Source: Kiloniellales bacterium (GTDB lineage Bacteria > Pseudomonadota > Alphaproteobacteria > Kiloniellales > JAKSDN01). From it: a stretch of DNA of 15,251 nucleotides. The notes below the pieces were generated by a model that worked only from the letters and a program-made list of their open reading frames with translations, had not been told where the DNA came from and searched no databases. Both the position numbers and the translations under genes were made by a program. Shown here one piece after another: positions 5,998-13,039 of the stretch (positions are counted from its first letter, which is position 1; the number at the start of each line of letters is the position of its first letter). The stretch covers positions 1-15,251 of the forward strand of contig JAKSDN010000338.1 in NCBI GenBank assembly GCA_022360075.1. The letters are read 5' to 3'.

Positions 5998-7350
5998 TTA
6001 GCGTTCCGAGAAGGCGCTGTCGAGCGAGCGATAGATCGGCTTCAGCAGATATCGCAGCAGGGACTTGCTGCCGGTCGATATGTCGGCGTCGACGACCATG
6101 CCGGGCAGGATCAGGTTGCGCGTGGCGTCGTTGCCGACGTAGTTCCGGGCGAGCGAGACGATCCCCTTGTAGTAGGGATTGCCCTCCTCGTCTTGGAAGG
6201 TCGACGCGGAGATGCGCGTGAGCTCGCCGTCGACCGCCCCGAGGCGGGCCACGTCGTAGGTGGTGATCTTGACCCTGGCGCCCTGGCCCGGCAGCAGATG
6301 ACCGACGTCGCGCGGCTGGATGCGCACCTCGGCCACCAAATCCTCCTCGATGGGGACGATCTCCATCAGGATCTCGCCCGTGCCGATGACGCTGCCGACG
6401 GTCTGGGTGAGCAGGCCCTTCACCACGCCGCCGACCGGTGCTGCGATCTCCAAGCGATCGACCCGATCCGCCAGCTTCATAAGCTGATCGCGGACCTGCG
6501 CAAGCTCGGCGTTGACGGCGCCCATTTCGCTCAGCGCCTCGTGTCCGAGGGTCGACTCGAGCTCGATGACGCTGCTTTGCGCTTCGGCCAAGGCCTCCTC
6601 GGTTCCGGCGATCTGGCCGATCAGCGCCGTCAGCTCGCCGACCGTCTTGCTCAGCGCCCGCTCGGTCTCGAGATAGACCACCTTGGAGACCAGGCCCTTC
6701 TCCATCAGAACGCGGCGCATGCGCGCCTGCTCCTTGATGATCTCGACCTGCTGGCGCAGGTGCTTGCGCTGCTCGTCGAGCGAGTCGAGCTCGGCATGCC
6801 GCTGGTCGATGCGCGCCAGCAGGACCGCTTGCTGGCTCTCGCGCGCCCGCGTCTGCACCTCGAGGATGGCCATCTCGTCCGCGACCATCCTCGGGTATTG
6901 GGCGCCGGCGGAGAAGTCCGGCTCGAAGCCCAGGACGAAGGCGCGCAGCCGCTCCGCCTTCAGGGCCAGCGCGGCTTCGCGCGTGCGGACCTGGTCGAGC
7001 TCCGCCAAGGCGGCAGCGGACTCGAGGCGCATGACCGGTTCGCCCGGCCGGACGATCTGGCCTTCTTCGACGTGGATCTCGGCGACGATGCCGCCTTCCA
7101 GGTGTTGGACGACGCGCACCGAGCCTGCCGGCATGATCTGACCCGGCGCCAGGGCGTTTTCCTGCATCGGCGTGATCGCGGCCCAGACGACGAACCCGGC
7201 CACCAGCAGCGTGCCGGCCAGGAGCAGGTGCAAGAGCACCTTCGGCGGCCCGGCTTCCTCGAGCAGGAGCGGCTTGGAGAGATAGCGGCTGAGCCGCGCC
7301 TTTCTCTGCGGCGTTGGCTTCGAGCTCAGAAGTTTGCCCAGCACAGCCAT
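5998..7350 (-). CDS. HlyD-family periplasmic adaptor of a type I secretion system
   Basis: Membrane fusion protein of 450 residues that would link the inner-membrane ABC exporter to a TolC-type outer membrane channel. It has a short cytoplasmic N-terminus and one membrane helix (about 38-60). The first half of a lipoyl/barrel-sandwich domain follows (VQHLEGGIVAEIHVEEGQIV, about 81-100), then a long coiled-coil hairpin (about 115-290). The second half of the lipoyl domain and a beta-barrel region come next. The C-terminus has the family signature 'LPGMVVDADISTGSKSLLRYLLKPI'. It is the last gene of a three-gene operon: its ATG lies 4 bases after the stop of the upstream ABC gene, with GAGG very close to the start codon, suggesting translational coupling. 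No TolC homologue or secreted substrate gene is in the window. Confidence 0.95.
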   Translation of the reverse strand: MAVLGKLLSSKPTPQRKARLSRYLSKPLLLEEAGPPKVLLHLLLAGTLLVAGFVVWAAITPMQENALAPGQIMPAGSVRVVQHLEGGIVAEIHVEEGQIVRPGEPVMRLESAAALAELDQVRTREAALALKAERLRAFVLGFEPDFSAGAQYPRMVADEMAILEVQTRARESQQAVLLARIDQRHAELDSLDEQRKHLRQQVEIIKEQARMRRVLMEKGLVSKVVYLETERALSKTVGELTALIGQIAGTEEALAEAQSSVIELESTLGHEALSEMGAVNAELAQVRDQLMKLADRVDRLEIAAPVGGVVKGLLTQTVGSVIGTGEILMEIVPIEEDLVAEVRIQPRDVGHLLPGQGARVKITTYDVARLGAVDGELTRISASTFQDEEGNPYYKGIVSLARNYVGNDATRNLILPGMVVDADISTGSKSLLRYLLKPIYRSLDSAFSER

Positions 7351-7354
7351 GACC

Positions 7355-9547
7355 TCAGCCCATTTGCAACTTCGGCAGGATCTCGTCGGGCGTGCCGGCG
7401 GCGAGCACGCGGCCGCCCTGCATGTAGACGAGCCGATCGGCGAGACGCATGTGACTTGGCCGGTGGGTCACGAGGAAGACGGTGGCGCGGCCGCGGAGCT
7501 GCTGCAGCTTGCGCCGGAGCGCAGCGTCGCCCTGCTCGTCGAGGTTGGCGGCCGGCTCGTCCATCAGGTAGATCGGCGCGTCCTTGACGTAGCCGCGCGC
7601 GAGCACGAGGCGCTGCCGGAAGCCGGTGGGGAGCTGGCGCTGAAAGCGCTCGGTCAGGCGGGTCTCGAAGCCCTCCGGCAGGGTCAGGATGTCGTCGAGC
7701 AGGTCCGCGTCGAGCACGGCCTGGGCCAGGTCCGCGTCGCTCGCCGTCGGGTTGGCGAGGCGCAGGTTCTGGGCGATGGTACCGTGAAAGAACTGACTGA
7801 CCTGCGGCAGATAGGCGACCGAGCTGCGCAGCTCGCCCATGTCGAGCTGGCGGATGTCGATGCCGTCGATCAGCACTGCCCCGGCCTGGGGCTGATAGAG
7901 GCCCGCGATCACCTTCAGCAAGCTGGACTTGCCGGAGCTGCTCGGCCCGGAGACCGCGATGATCTCACCGGGCCTCACCGCGAGATCGACGCCGAGCAGG
8001 GCGGGCTCGGCGTTCGGCGAATAGCGCAGACTGACGCGCTGGAACGAGATCTCACCGGTGAAGGTGCGATGGCGCTGAACGACACGGCCGGGCTCGCGGT
8101 CCAAGCGCAGCTTCATGAGCTGGTTGATCTGTCGCAGCCCGAGCTTGACCTGCTCCAGCCGGGTCAGGCTCAGGAACGCGACCTGCAAGGGCGTGAGCAC
8201 GCGCCAGACCAGGGCCATGACGGCGACCAGGGCGCCGATGGTCATCTCGCCGTCGAGCACGCGGAGCGTCCCGATCCCGATGGTCGCGATGCCGGAGACC
8301 ATCATCAGGATCTGGGCCGTGGTCTGGACGAAGACCGAAATCTGGGTCGTGCGGAAGCTCGCCAGGCTGCTGCGTGCCGACAGCGGCGCGTAGCGGCGGC
8401 TCCAAATGCCTTCGCCGGCGCAGGTCTTCACGCTGCGCAGGTGGCCGAGCATCTCGATGAGGAAGGCCTGGCGCTTGGCCCGCGCTTCGCCGGCCTCGGC
8501 CACCGCGCGCCGCATCGAAGGCGTGGTCAGGGCGGCAATCAGTGCGAAGGCAAGGATCAGGATCAGCGGCACCCAGGCAAGCGGGCCGGCGATGACGGCG
8601 ATGACCAGGATGAAGATCGCGACGAACGGCAGCTCGAGGAAAATGCCGGCCATGGGGCCGGTGAAGAACTCGCGGACGGACTCGAACTGGCGCAGGCGCG
8701 AGACCTGGGCGCCGATCGTGGCGCGCTCCGTCATCATGATCGGCAGATGGATGATCTGCTGGAAGGCGGCCGCCCCGAGAATCATGTCGATGCGCCCGCC
8801 GACGTAGGCCAGCATGCGCGAGCGCAGGACGCGCAGCAGGAAATCGACGGCCAGGGCGAAGACGACGCCGCCGGTCAGGTAGATCAGCATCTCTTCGGAG
8901 CGCGCCGAGATCACGCGGTCGTAGACCGTCATGATGAAGATCGGCACGGCGAGGGCGAGCATCGAGGTGACGAAGGTGATCCCGAGCATCTGCAGGACCA
9001 GGCTGCGGAAGCGCCGGGCGACATCGTCGAACCAATTCGCCTGGGCCGTGTTCGCCGCGCCCTGCTGCTGCGACTCCTCGGCCTGCGCGAAGAAATAGGC
9101 TGTCCCCTGCAGGCCCAGGACGCTGATCCGGGCGATCGTCGAGGTCTGACCGTCGAACACGGTCACCATGTCGCCCTCGCGGCGCAGGATCACGAAGGCC
9201 GCGCCCTCGTCGGACACGAAGGCGCAAGGGGCGAGACGGGGGTCGAGGTCGCGCAGCCGGAGCGGCGACGAGCGGCTGGTGTAGTTCAGGTTCGCAAGGA
9301 TGTTGCGAAAGCCGTCGATGTCGAGCGAGTCGGCGAAATGCGGCAGCGCCTCGGAGAGGTGCCGCGAGTGACCGCTCCAGCCCAGGGCCGTGAGCATCGG
9401 CACCAGGCAGGCCGCGAGATCGGAGATCGCGCGTAGGCCGTCCAGACCGCCGCCGTGCAGAACGCGCCCGAGGCGCTCGTCGGACCGGGGGTCCGGAGGT
9501 CTTGCCTCCAGGCGGGATTCGAGCTGCTCGACGCCGATATCAGTCAT
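7355..9547 (-). CDS. Type I secretion ABC permease/ATPase with degenerate C39-like N-terminal domain
   Basis: A fused membrane plus ATPase half-transporter of 730 residues, the second of two ABC proteins in the operon. Residues 30-150 resemble the C39 peptidase-like domain of type I exporters (GFRNILANLNYTSR, APCAFVSDEGAAFVI, 'GDMVTVFDG'). No catalytic Cys in the usual Q-x-x-x-x-C context is visible, so it should be a non-cleaving substrate-docking domain. Six membrane helices span about 170-450. The nucleotide-binding domain has Walker A GPSSSGKSS (Lys540), Q-loop 'VAYLPQ', Walker B 'IYLMDEPAANLD' with the catalytic Glu, and H-loop 'VTHRP'. The signature motif is LPTGFRQ instead of LSGGQ. 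It overlaps the preceding ABC gene by 4 bases (ATGA). It probably forms a heterodimer with that protein, as in systems with two different ABC subunits such as RtxB/RtxE. Confidence 0.93.
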   Translation of the reverse strand: MTDIGVEQLESRLEARPPDPRSDERLGRVLHGGGLDGLRAISDLAACLVPMLTALGWSGHSRHLSEALPHFADSLDIDGFRNILANLNYTSRSSPLRLRDLDPRLAPCAFVSDEGAAFVILRREGDMVTVFDGQTSTIARISVLGLQGTAYFFAQAEESQQQGAANTAQANWFDDVARRFRSLVLQMLGITFVTSMLALAVPIFIMTVYDRVISARSEEMLIYLTGGVVFALAVDFLLRVLRSRMLAYVGGRIDMILGAAAFQQIIHLPIMMTERATIGAQVSRLRQFESVREFFTGPMAGIFLELPFVAIFILVIAVIAGPLAWVPLILILAFALIAALTTPSMRRAVAEAGEARAKRQAFLIEMLGHLRSVKTCAGEGIWSRRYAPLSARSSLASFRTTQISVFVQTTAQILMMVSGIATIGIGTLRVLDGEMTIGALVAVMALVWRVLTPLQVAFLSLTRLEQVKLGLRQINQLMKLRLDREPGRVVQRHRTFTGEISFQRVSLRYSPNAEPALLGVDLAVRPGEIIAVSGPSSSGKSSLLKVIAGLYQPQAGAVLIDGIDIRQLDMGELRSSVAYLPQVSQFFHGTIAQNLRLANPTASDADLAQAVLDADLLDDILTLPEGFETRLTERFQRQLPTGFRQRLVLARGYVKDAPIYLMDEPAANLDEQGDAALRRKLQQLRGRATVFLVTHRPSHMRLADRLVYMQGGRVLAAGTPDEILPKLQMG

Positions 9548-11325
9548 GCGCTGGCCAGATCGAGCTTGAGCGCGGGTAGGCCCGCGCCGCCTGCGTCGCC
9601 GTTCGGCGCGAGGCCGGTGGTTCTGGTCGGCGGCGGCGCGAAACTTTCGGTCTCGCCGTGCTTCGGCACCAGCATGCCGGCTTGCAGATGGAAGACCCGG
9701 TCGGCCAGCGCCAGGAGGGACGGCCGATGACTGACCAGGATCATCGTGACTTGGCCCTTCATGCTCGCCAGCGCTTCCTTGAGCTTCGCGTCGCCGGTGC
9801 TGTCGAGCGCGCTGTTGGCCTCGTCGAAGAGGATTACCCGCGGGTTCGAGGCCAGGGCGCGCGACATCGCGATGCCCTGCTTCAGGCCCGCCGGCAGCTC
9901 GTCGTCGGAGCCGTCGCCGACCTTGGTCTCGTAGCCCGCGGGCAGCCGGTGGATCGCCCGATCCAGACCGAGAAGCCGCGTAGCCTCGAGCGCGCCTTGC
10001 GTGCTGCCGGGTCCGCGAAAGGTCGTGACGTTGTCGAGAATCGTGCCCTGGAAGAGGGCGGTGCGCTGCGGCAGATAGCCGATCTGATGGCGCGCGCTCA
10101 GCGGGTCGCAGTCCGCAAGGTCGACGCCGTCGTAGAGCACCTGGCCGCTGGTCGGCTGGAGCACGCCCATCATGAGCATGAGCAGCGTCGATTTGCCCGA
10201 GCCGGTCCCACCCGTAATACCGACGACTTCGCCGGGCTCGACCGACAGGTTGATGCCCTCGATCAGGGGCGGGTCCTCGCCTTCATAGCCGAAGGTCAGA
10301 TCCCTGAGCTCGATGGCTCCCCGCAACGGATGGATCGGCGGCTTCTCGTCCTCGGCTTCGGGCCTGAAGGCGAAGAGGCTCTGCAGACGCTCGCGGGCAA
10401 CGCGGATGTTCTGGAACTGGGTCCATATGCCGAGCGCACGCAGCAGCGGCTGCACGGCCCGGCCCGACAGAAGCGTGCAGGCCGCAAGCCCGCCGATGCT
10501 GAGCTCGCCGGCGATTACGTAGGTCGAGCCGAACGCGGCCACCCCGACCATAGTCAGATTGGAGAAGCTGGAGCCGATCCCTTGGGCCAGGTTGCTGAGG
10601 AAGGTGCAGCGGAAGGTGTTGACGGCGCCGCTTTCCTGCAGGCGCTCATAGCGGCGTTGCAGCAGCGGCTCCATGGCGAGGCCCTTGACCGTTTGCATCC
10701 CGCTCAGCACCTCGATGATGAAGCTGTAGCGGCGGTCGTCGAGCTGTGCGCGCTCTTCGAGCGCCTGCTTGAGGAAATGCCCGACCAGGAGCGCGGCGCT
10801 GGCGAGCAGGATCAGCAGCGCCAGCGGCACCAGAACGAGCGAGCCGGCGATCGTCCAGATCAGCACGAGGAAAAGCGCGATGAAGGGCAGATCCACGAGC
10901 ATCAGCCGGCCTTGGCCGGCGTGGTGGTCGCGCATGAGGTCGACGGCGTTCAGGCGGTCGAGGTGGATGCCGGCGGACTCGCTTTCGAAGCGGTCGATCG
11001 GTGTCGACAAGAGCCGGTCGACGGCCCGGCAGGAGGTCGCGTGTTCGAAGCTCGCGGCGTTCCATCCCGTCACGTAGGAACGGCTCAGGCGCAGCGCGGC
11101 ATCGATCAGCAGCACGACGCAGAGGCCGAGCACGAGCATGAGCAGGGTCTCGGTCGCGTTGTTCGGCAGGATGCGGTCATAGACCTGCAGGATGACCAGG
11201 GGCAGCCCGAGCGAGAGCAGATTGATCGTCAGCGACGCCAGCAGCACCCGCGGCCCCAGGGCCGGGGCGGGTGGAGGAGCTTCCCGCCCATAGGACCAGG
11301 ACTCGTCCTCGTCGAGGGATCCCAT
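9544..11325 (-). CDS. Type I secretion ABC permease/ATPase (partner subunit, no C39 domain)
   Basis: First gene of the secretion operon, about 593 residues. A short acidic and Pro-rich N-terminus leads straight into the six-helix membrane domain (about residues 30-300), beginning 'LLASLTINLLSLGLPLVILQ'. The nucleotide-binding domain has Walker A GGTGSGKST (Lys378 from this start), Q-loop 'IGYLPQ', Walker B 'VILFDEANSALD' and H-loop 'VSHRP'. The signature is LPAGLKQ rather than LSGGQ, as in its partner. Size and layout fit PrtD/LapB-type exporters without the peptidase-like domain. Three starts are possible. ATG 11325 has GAGGGA 6 bases upstream and is used here. ATG 11349 has a weaker site. 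TTG 11367 has AAGGGGG 8 bases upstream and would add 14 residues. Expression probably starts in the AT-richer region between 11370 and 11637. Confidence 0.92.
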   Translation of the reverse strand: MGSLDEDESWSYGREAPPPAPALGPRVLLASLTINLLSLGLPLVILQVYDRILPNNATETLLMLVLGLCVVLLIDAALRLSRSYVTGWNAASFEHATSCRAVDRLLSTPIDRFESESAGIHLDRLNAVDLMRDHHAGQGRLMLVDLPFIALFLVLIWTIAGSLVLVPLALLILLASAALLVGHFLKQALEERAQLDDRRYSFIIEVLSGMQTVKGLAMEPLLQRRYERLQESGAVNTFRCTFLSNLAQGIGSSFSNLTMVGVAAFGSTYVIAGELSIGGLAACTLLSGRAVQPLLRALGIWTQFQNIRVARERLQSLFAFRPEAEDEKPPIHPLRGAIELRDLTFGYEGEDPPLIEGINLSVEPGEVVGITGGTGSGKSTLLMLMMGVLQPTSGQVLYDGVDLADCDPLSARHQIGYLPQRTALFQGTILDNVTTFRGPGSTQGALEATRLLGLDRAIHRLPAGYETKVGDGSDDELPAGLKQGIAMSRALASNPRVILFDEANSALDSTGDAKLKEALASMKGQVTMILVSHRPSLLALADRVFHLQAGMLVPKHGETESFAPPPTRTTGLAPNGDAGGAGLPALKLDLASA

Positions 11326-11467
11326 GTAGCTTCCCTCGCTGGCCTCCATCGCGCCTGCCTGACGCAAGGCGTCATCCCCCTTACAAAATCTACGGGACTC
11401 GACGGCTCTGAATGCTCGACCCGCGCAAAAAAACGGGCCTAACGAGGTTTAAAGATAAATGTTTTCC

Positions 11468-11488
11468 GGTCTGTTAAGCGGTCAGACC
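11468..11488. promoter_or_regulatory. Inverted repeat GGTCTG-N9-CAGACC upstream of the secretion operon
   Basis: GGTCTG (11468-11473) and CAGACC (11483-11488) are perfect inverted arms with 9 bases between them. It lies about 140 bases upstream of the first secretion gene in a locally AT-rich stretch, fitting a dimeric regulator's operator or a leader hairpin. I could not fix a promoter relative to it. Confidence 0.35.
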
Positions 11489-11540
11489 AATCTAGCTCAG
11501 TTATCTGGTTCTTCTGGGAACGCCCTCACGCTACTCTCGA

Positions 11541-11569
11541 ACCGTTCATGTCGAACGGTCGGTTTTATT
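11541..11569 (+). terminator. Hairpin with U-run, plus-strand orientation, no upstream plus-strand gene
   Basis: ACCGTTC (11541-11547) and GAACGGT (11553-11559) pair perfectly over 7 bp around ATGTC, followed by CGG and TTTTATT. It has terminator form only for plus-strand transcription, but both flanking genes are on the minus strand. It could end an antisense or small RNA, or be an operator. Confidence 0.35.
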
Positions 11570-11582
11570 AAGAGAAACGAAA

Positions 11583-11594
11583 CTGAATATTCAG
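11583..11594. promoter_or_regulatory. Perfect 12-bp palindrome CTGAATATTCAG
   Basis: A self-complementary 12-mer with no spacer in the AT-rich gap between the EamA exporter gene and the secretion operon. A spacer-free palindrome makes a poor RNA hairpin, so protein binding is the likelier reading. No known regulator site is recognised. Confidence 0.3.
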
Positions 11595-11637
11595 AGTCTG
11601 TTAAGGCCTGATCGGCCCGGCTCGGCGCTACCTGGGA

Positions 11638-12576
11638 TCAGTCGGCCCCGGCGGGGGCCGCCGCCGCCGGCCGCAGCAGCACGACGGCCAGGGCCGAGCA
11701 GACCAGGGCCAGGGCGGCGATCTCGGCCAGGCCGATCGCCTCGCCCAAGACGAGCGCGCTGCTGATCACGCCGACCACCGGTATCGCGAGCGTGCCGATG
11801 GCGGCGATGCTGGCCGGGAAGATCCGCACGACCTTGAAGTAGGCCCAGTGGCAGAACAGCATCGGCAGCGCGATGCAGTAGAGCGTCGCCAGCAGCGCGG
11901 CCGAGCTGACGCCGCCGAGATCGGGCGTGCCCTCGATCAGGAACATGCCGATGGTGACCGGCACCGCGCCGGCCAGGAGCTGCCAGCCGACCAGCACCGT
12001 GGTCGAGAGACTCCAGGCATAGCGCTTGACCATCACCGTCCCGGTGCCCCAGGTCATGGCCGCGCCCAGCATGCAAGCAGCGCCGATGGGAAAGCGCCCG
12101 ACGATACCGATGTCGGGCCCGATCAAGAGGGCGAGCCCGGCCATGCCGAGCGCGAGGCCGATCAGCTTGCGCGCCGTCAGGGGCTCGCCGAGAACCGGGC
12201 GGCCGAGCAGCGCTGCCCAAAGCGGCATGGTGAAGGCGATGATCGAGGCCCGCCCCGCCTCCATGTTGCTGACGCCGTAGCCGGAGAAGAGGTGCCAGCC
12301 GATGATGTTGAAGAGCGCGCAGAGCAGCAGCGGGCGGATCTCGGCGCGCGGCACGCGCAGCCGCTGCCCGCTGAGCTTGGCCAGCAGCAAGAGACCGCCG
12401 CCGCCGGCGAACAGGCAGATGGTCCGGAAGGTCCAGACCGGAATCTCGTCGAGCGCGATCTTCATGGCCGGCCAGTTGGCGCCCCAGAAGAAGGTCAGGC
12501 CGGCGAGCAGGATGAAGCCGCTGGCCGGCAGCACGACCTGATTGGCCCGCGCGCTGGGGCCGGTCTCAGAGGCCAC
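11638..12576 (-). CDS. EamA/DMT-family membrane exporter
   Basis: Inner-membrane protein of 312 residues from the drug/metabolite transporter superfamily (10-TM EamA type), whose members export amino acids, their derivatives or other metabolites. It is hydrophobic throughout, with two homologous halves. The first begins 'LLAGLTFFWGANWPAMKIALDEIPVWTF', containing the usual W-x-x-N/A-x-P pattern. The second begins near 'GAACMLGAAMTWGTGTVMVKRY'. A charged loop after 'MPLWAALLGRPVLGEPLTARK' sits at the usual mid-protein position, and a similar 'IGTLAIPVVGVISSALVLGE' ends the second half. The start is GTG 12576 with GGAAG about 6 bases upstream. It lies 59 bases after the DUF1289 gene and may be cotranscribed with it. 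The substrate is unknown. Confidence 0.92.
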   Translation of the reverse strand: MASETGPSARANQVVLPASGFILLAGLTFFWGANWPAMKIALDEIPVWTFRTICLFAGGGGLLLLAKLSGQRLRVPRAEIRPLLLCALFNIIGWHLFSGYGVSNMEAGRASIIAFTMPLWAALLGRPVLGEPLTARKLIGLALGMAGLALLIGPDIGIVGRFPIGAACMLGAAMTWGTGTVMVKRYAWSLSTTVLVGWQLLAGAVPVTIGMFLIEGTPDLGGVSSAALLATLYCIALPMLFCHWAYFKVVRIFPASIAAIGTLAIPVVGVISSALVLGEAIGLAEIAALALVCSALAVVLLRPAAAAPAGAD

Positions 12577-12635
12577 GGCGATCTTCCGCAGAGGACTTGG
12601 CTGATGACCCGTGGCGGCGATTCGGCGCGTCCGGG

Positions 12636-12980
12636 CTAGGCATCTTGGCCCGCTTTGCGCAGGGCGATGCGGCCGAGCACCGCGGTCTTCTCCTCGGCGC
12701 TCAGAATCGGCCAGTCGCGGATCTCGTCGGTCGTTCGATAGCAGCCGATGCAGCGGCCGGTCCCATTGTCGAGCTGGCAGACCGAGATGCAGGGCGAGGG
12801 CACGCTGTGGTCGATCACCCGCCCGCGCGCCGCGCGGCGCGCCTCGCGCCGCCGCCGGCGCGCGGCCGCCGCGTCGTCGGCTTGGCTCGCGCTCAAGGGG
12901 TCGTTCTCGCTCACTGGCTCGCTCGTTCGATCAGCATGGCCCGGACACTGCGAGGCAACATGGGCTGTCGCGCCTCGCAT
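12636..12980 (-). CDS. DUF1289 four-cysteine protein, Arg-rich N-terminus
   Basis: A small protein of about 114 residues with a C-terminal DUF1289 domain. The core is 'PSPCISVCQLDNGTGRCIGC', giving C-x3-C-x8-C-x2-C, followed by 'YRTTDEIRDWPILSAEEK', the typical end of the family. The four cysteines suggest a metal or Fe-S site, but the function of the family is unknown to me. A strongly basic stretch (RRRRREARRAARGR) precedes the domain. ATG 12980 is chosen because GGGAG lies 6 bases upstream. GTG 12914 would give a more typical family length, and an in-frame start at 13019 has less support. It diverges from the adenylate cyclase gene with about 59 bases between the starts. Confidence 0.85.
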   Translation of the reverse strand: MRGATAHVASQCPGHADRTSEPVSENDPLSASQADDAAAARRRRREARRAARGRVIDHSVPSPCISVCQLDNGTGRCIGCYRTTDEIRDWPILSAEEKTAVLGRIALRKAGQDA

Positions 12981-13039
12981 TGCAATCTCCCGCCGCCTTC
13001 CTAAGATCACGGCCGCCAACGCAAGGGGAAACGCCGGCC

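Noticed and set aside
5380..7587. Plus-strand frame of 735 codons across the FMN reductase and HlyD-type genes
   Set aside because: It is antisense or out of frame to two clear families, and long open frames opposite GC-rich genes are expected.
7334..9436. Plus-strand frame of 700 codons rich in Asp, His, Gln and Arg
   Set aside because: It is antisense to the ABC protein with intact Walker motifs, and its composition is typical of the antisense frame of high-GC genes.
12577..12635. Searched for a terminator between the DUF1289 and EamA genes
   Set aside because: No stem with a U-run was found; the 59-base gap is better read as possible cotranscription.
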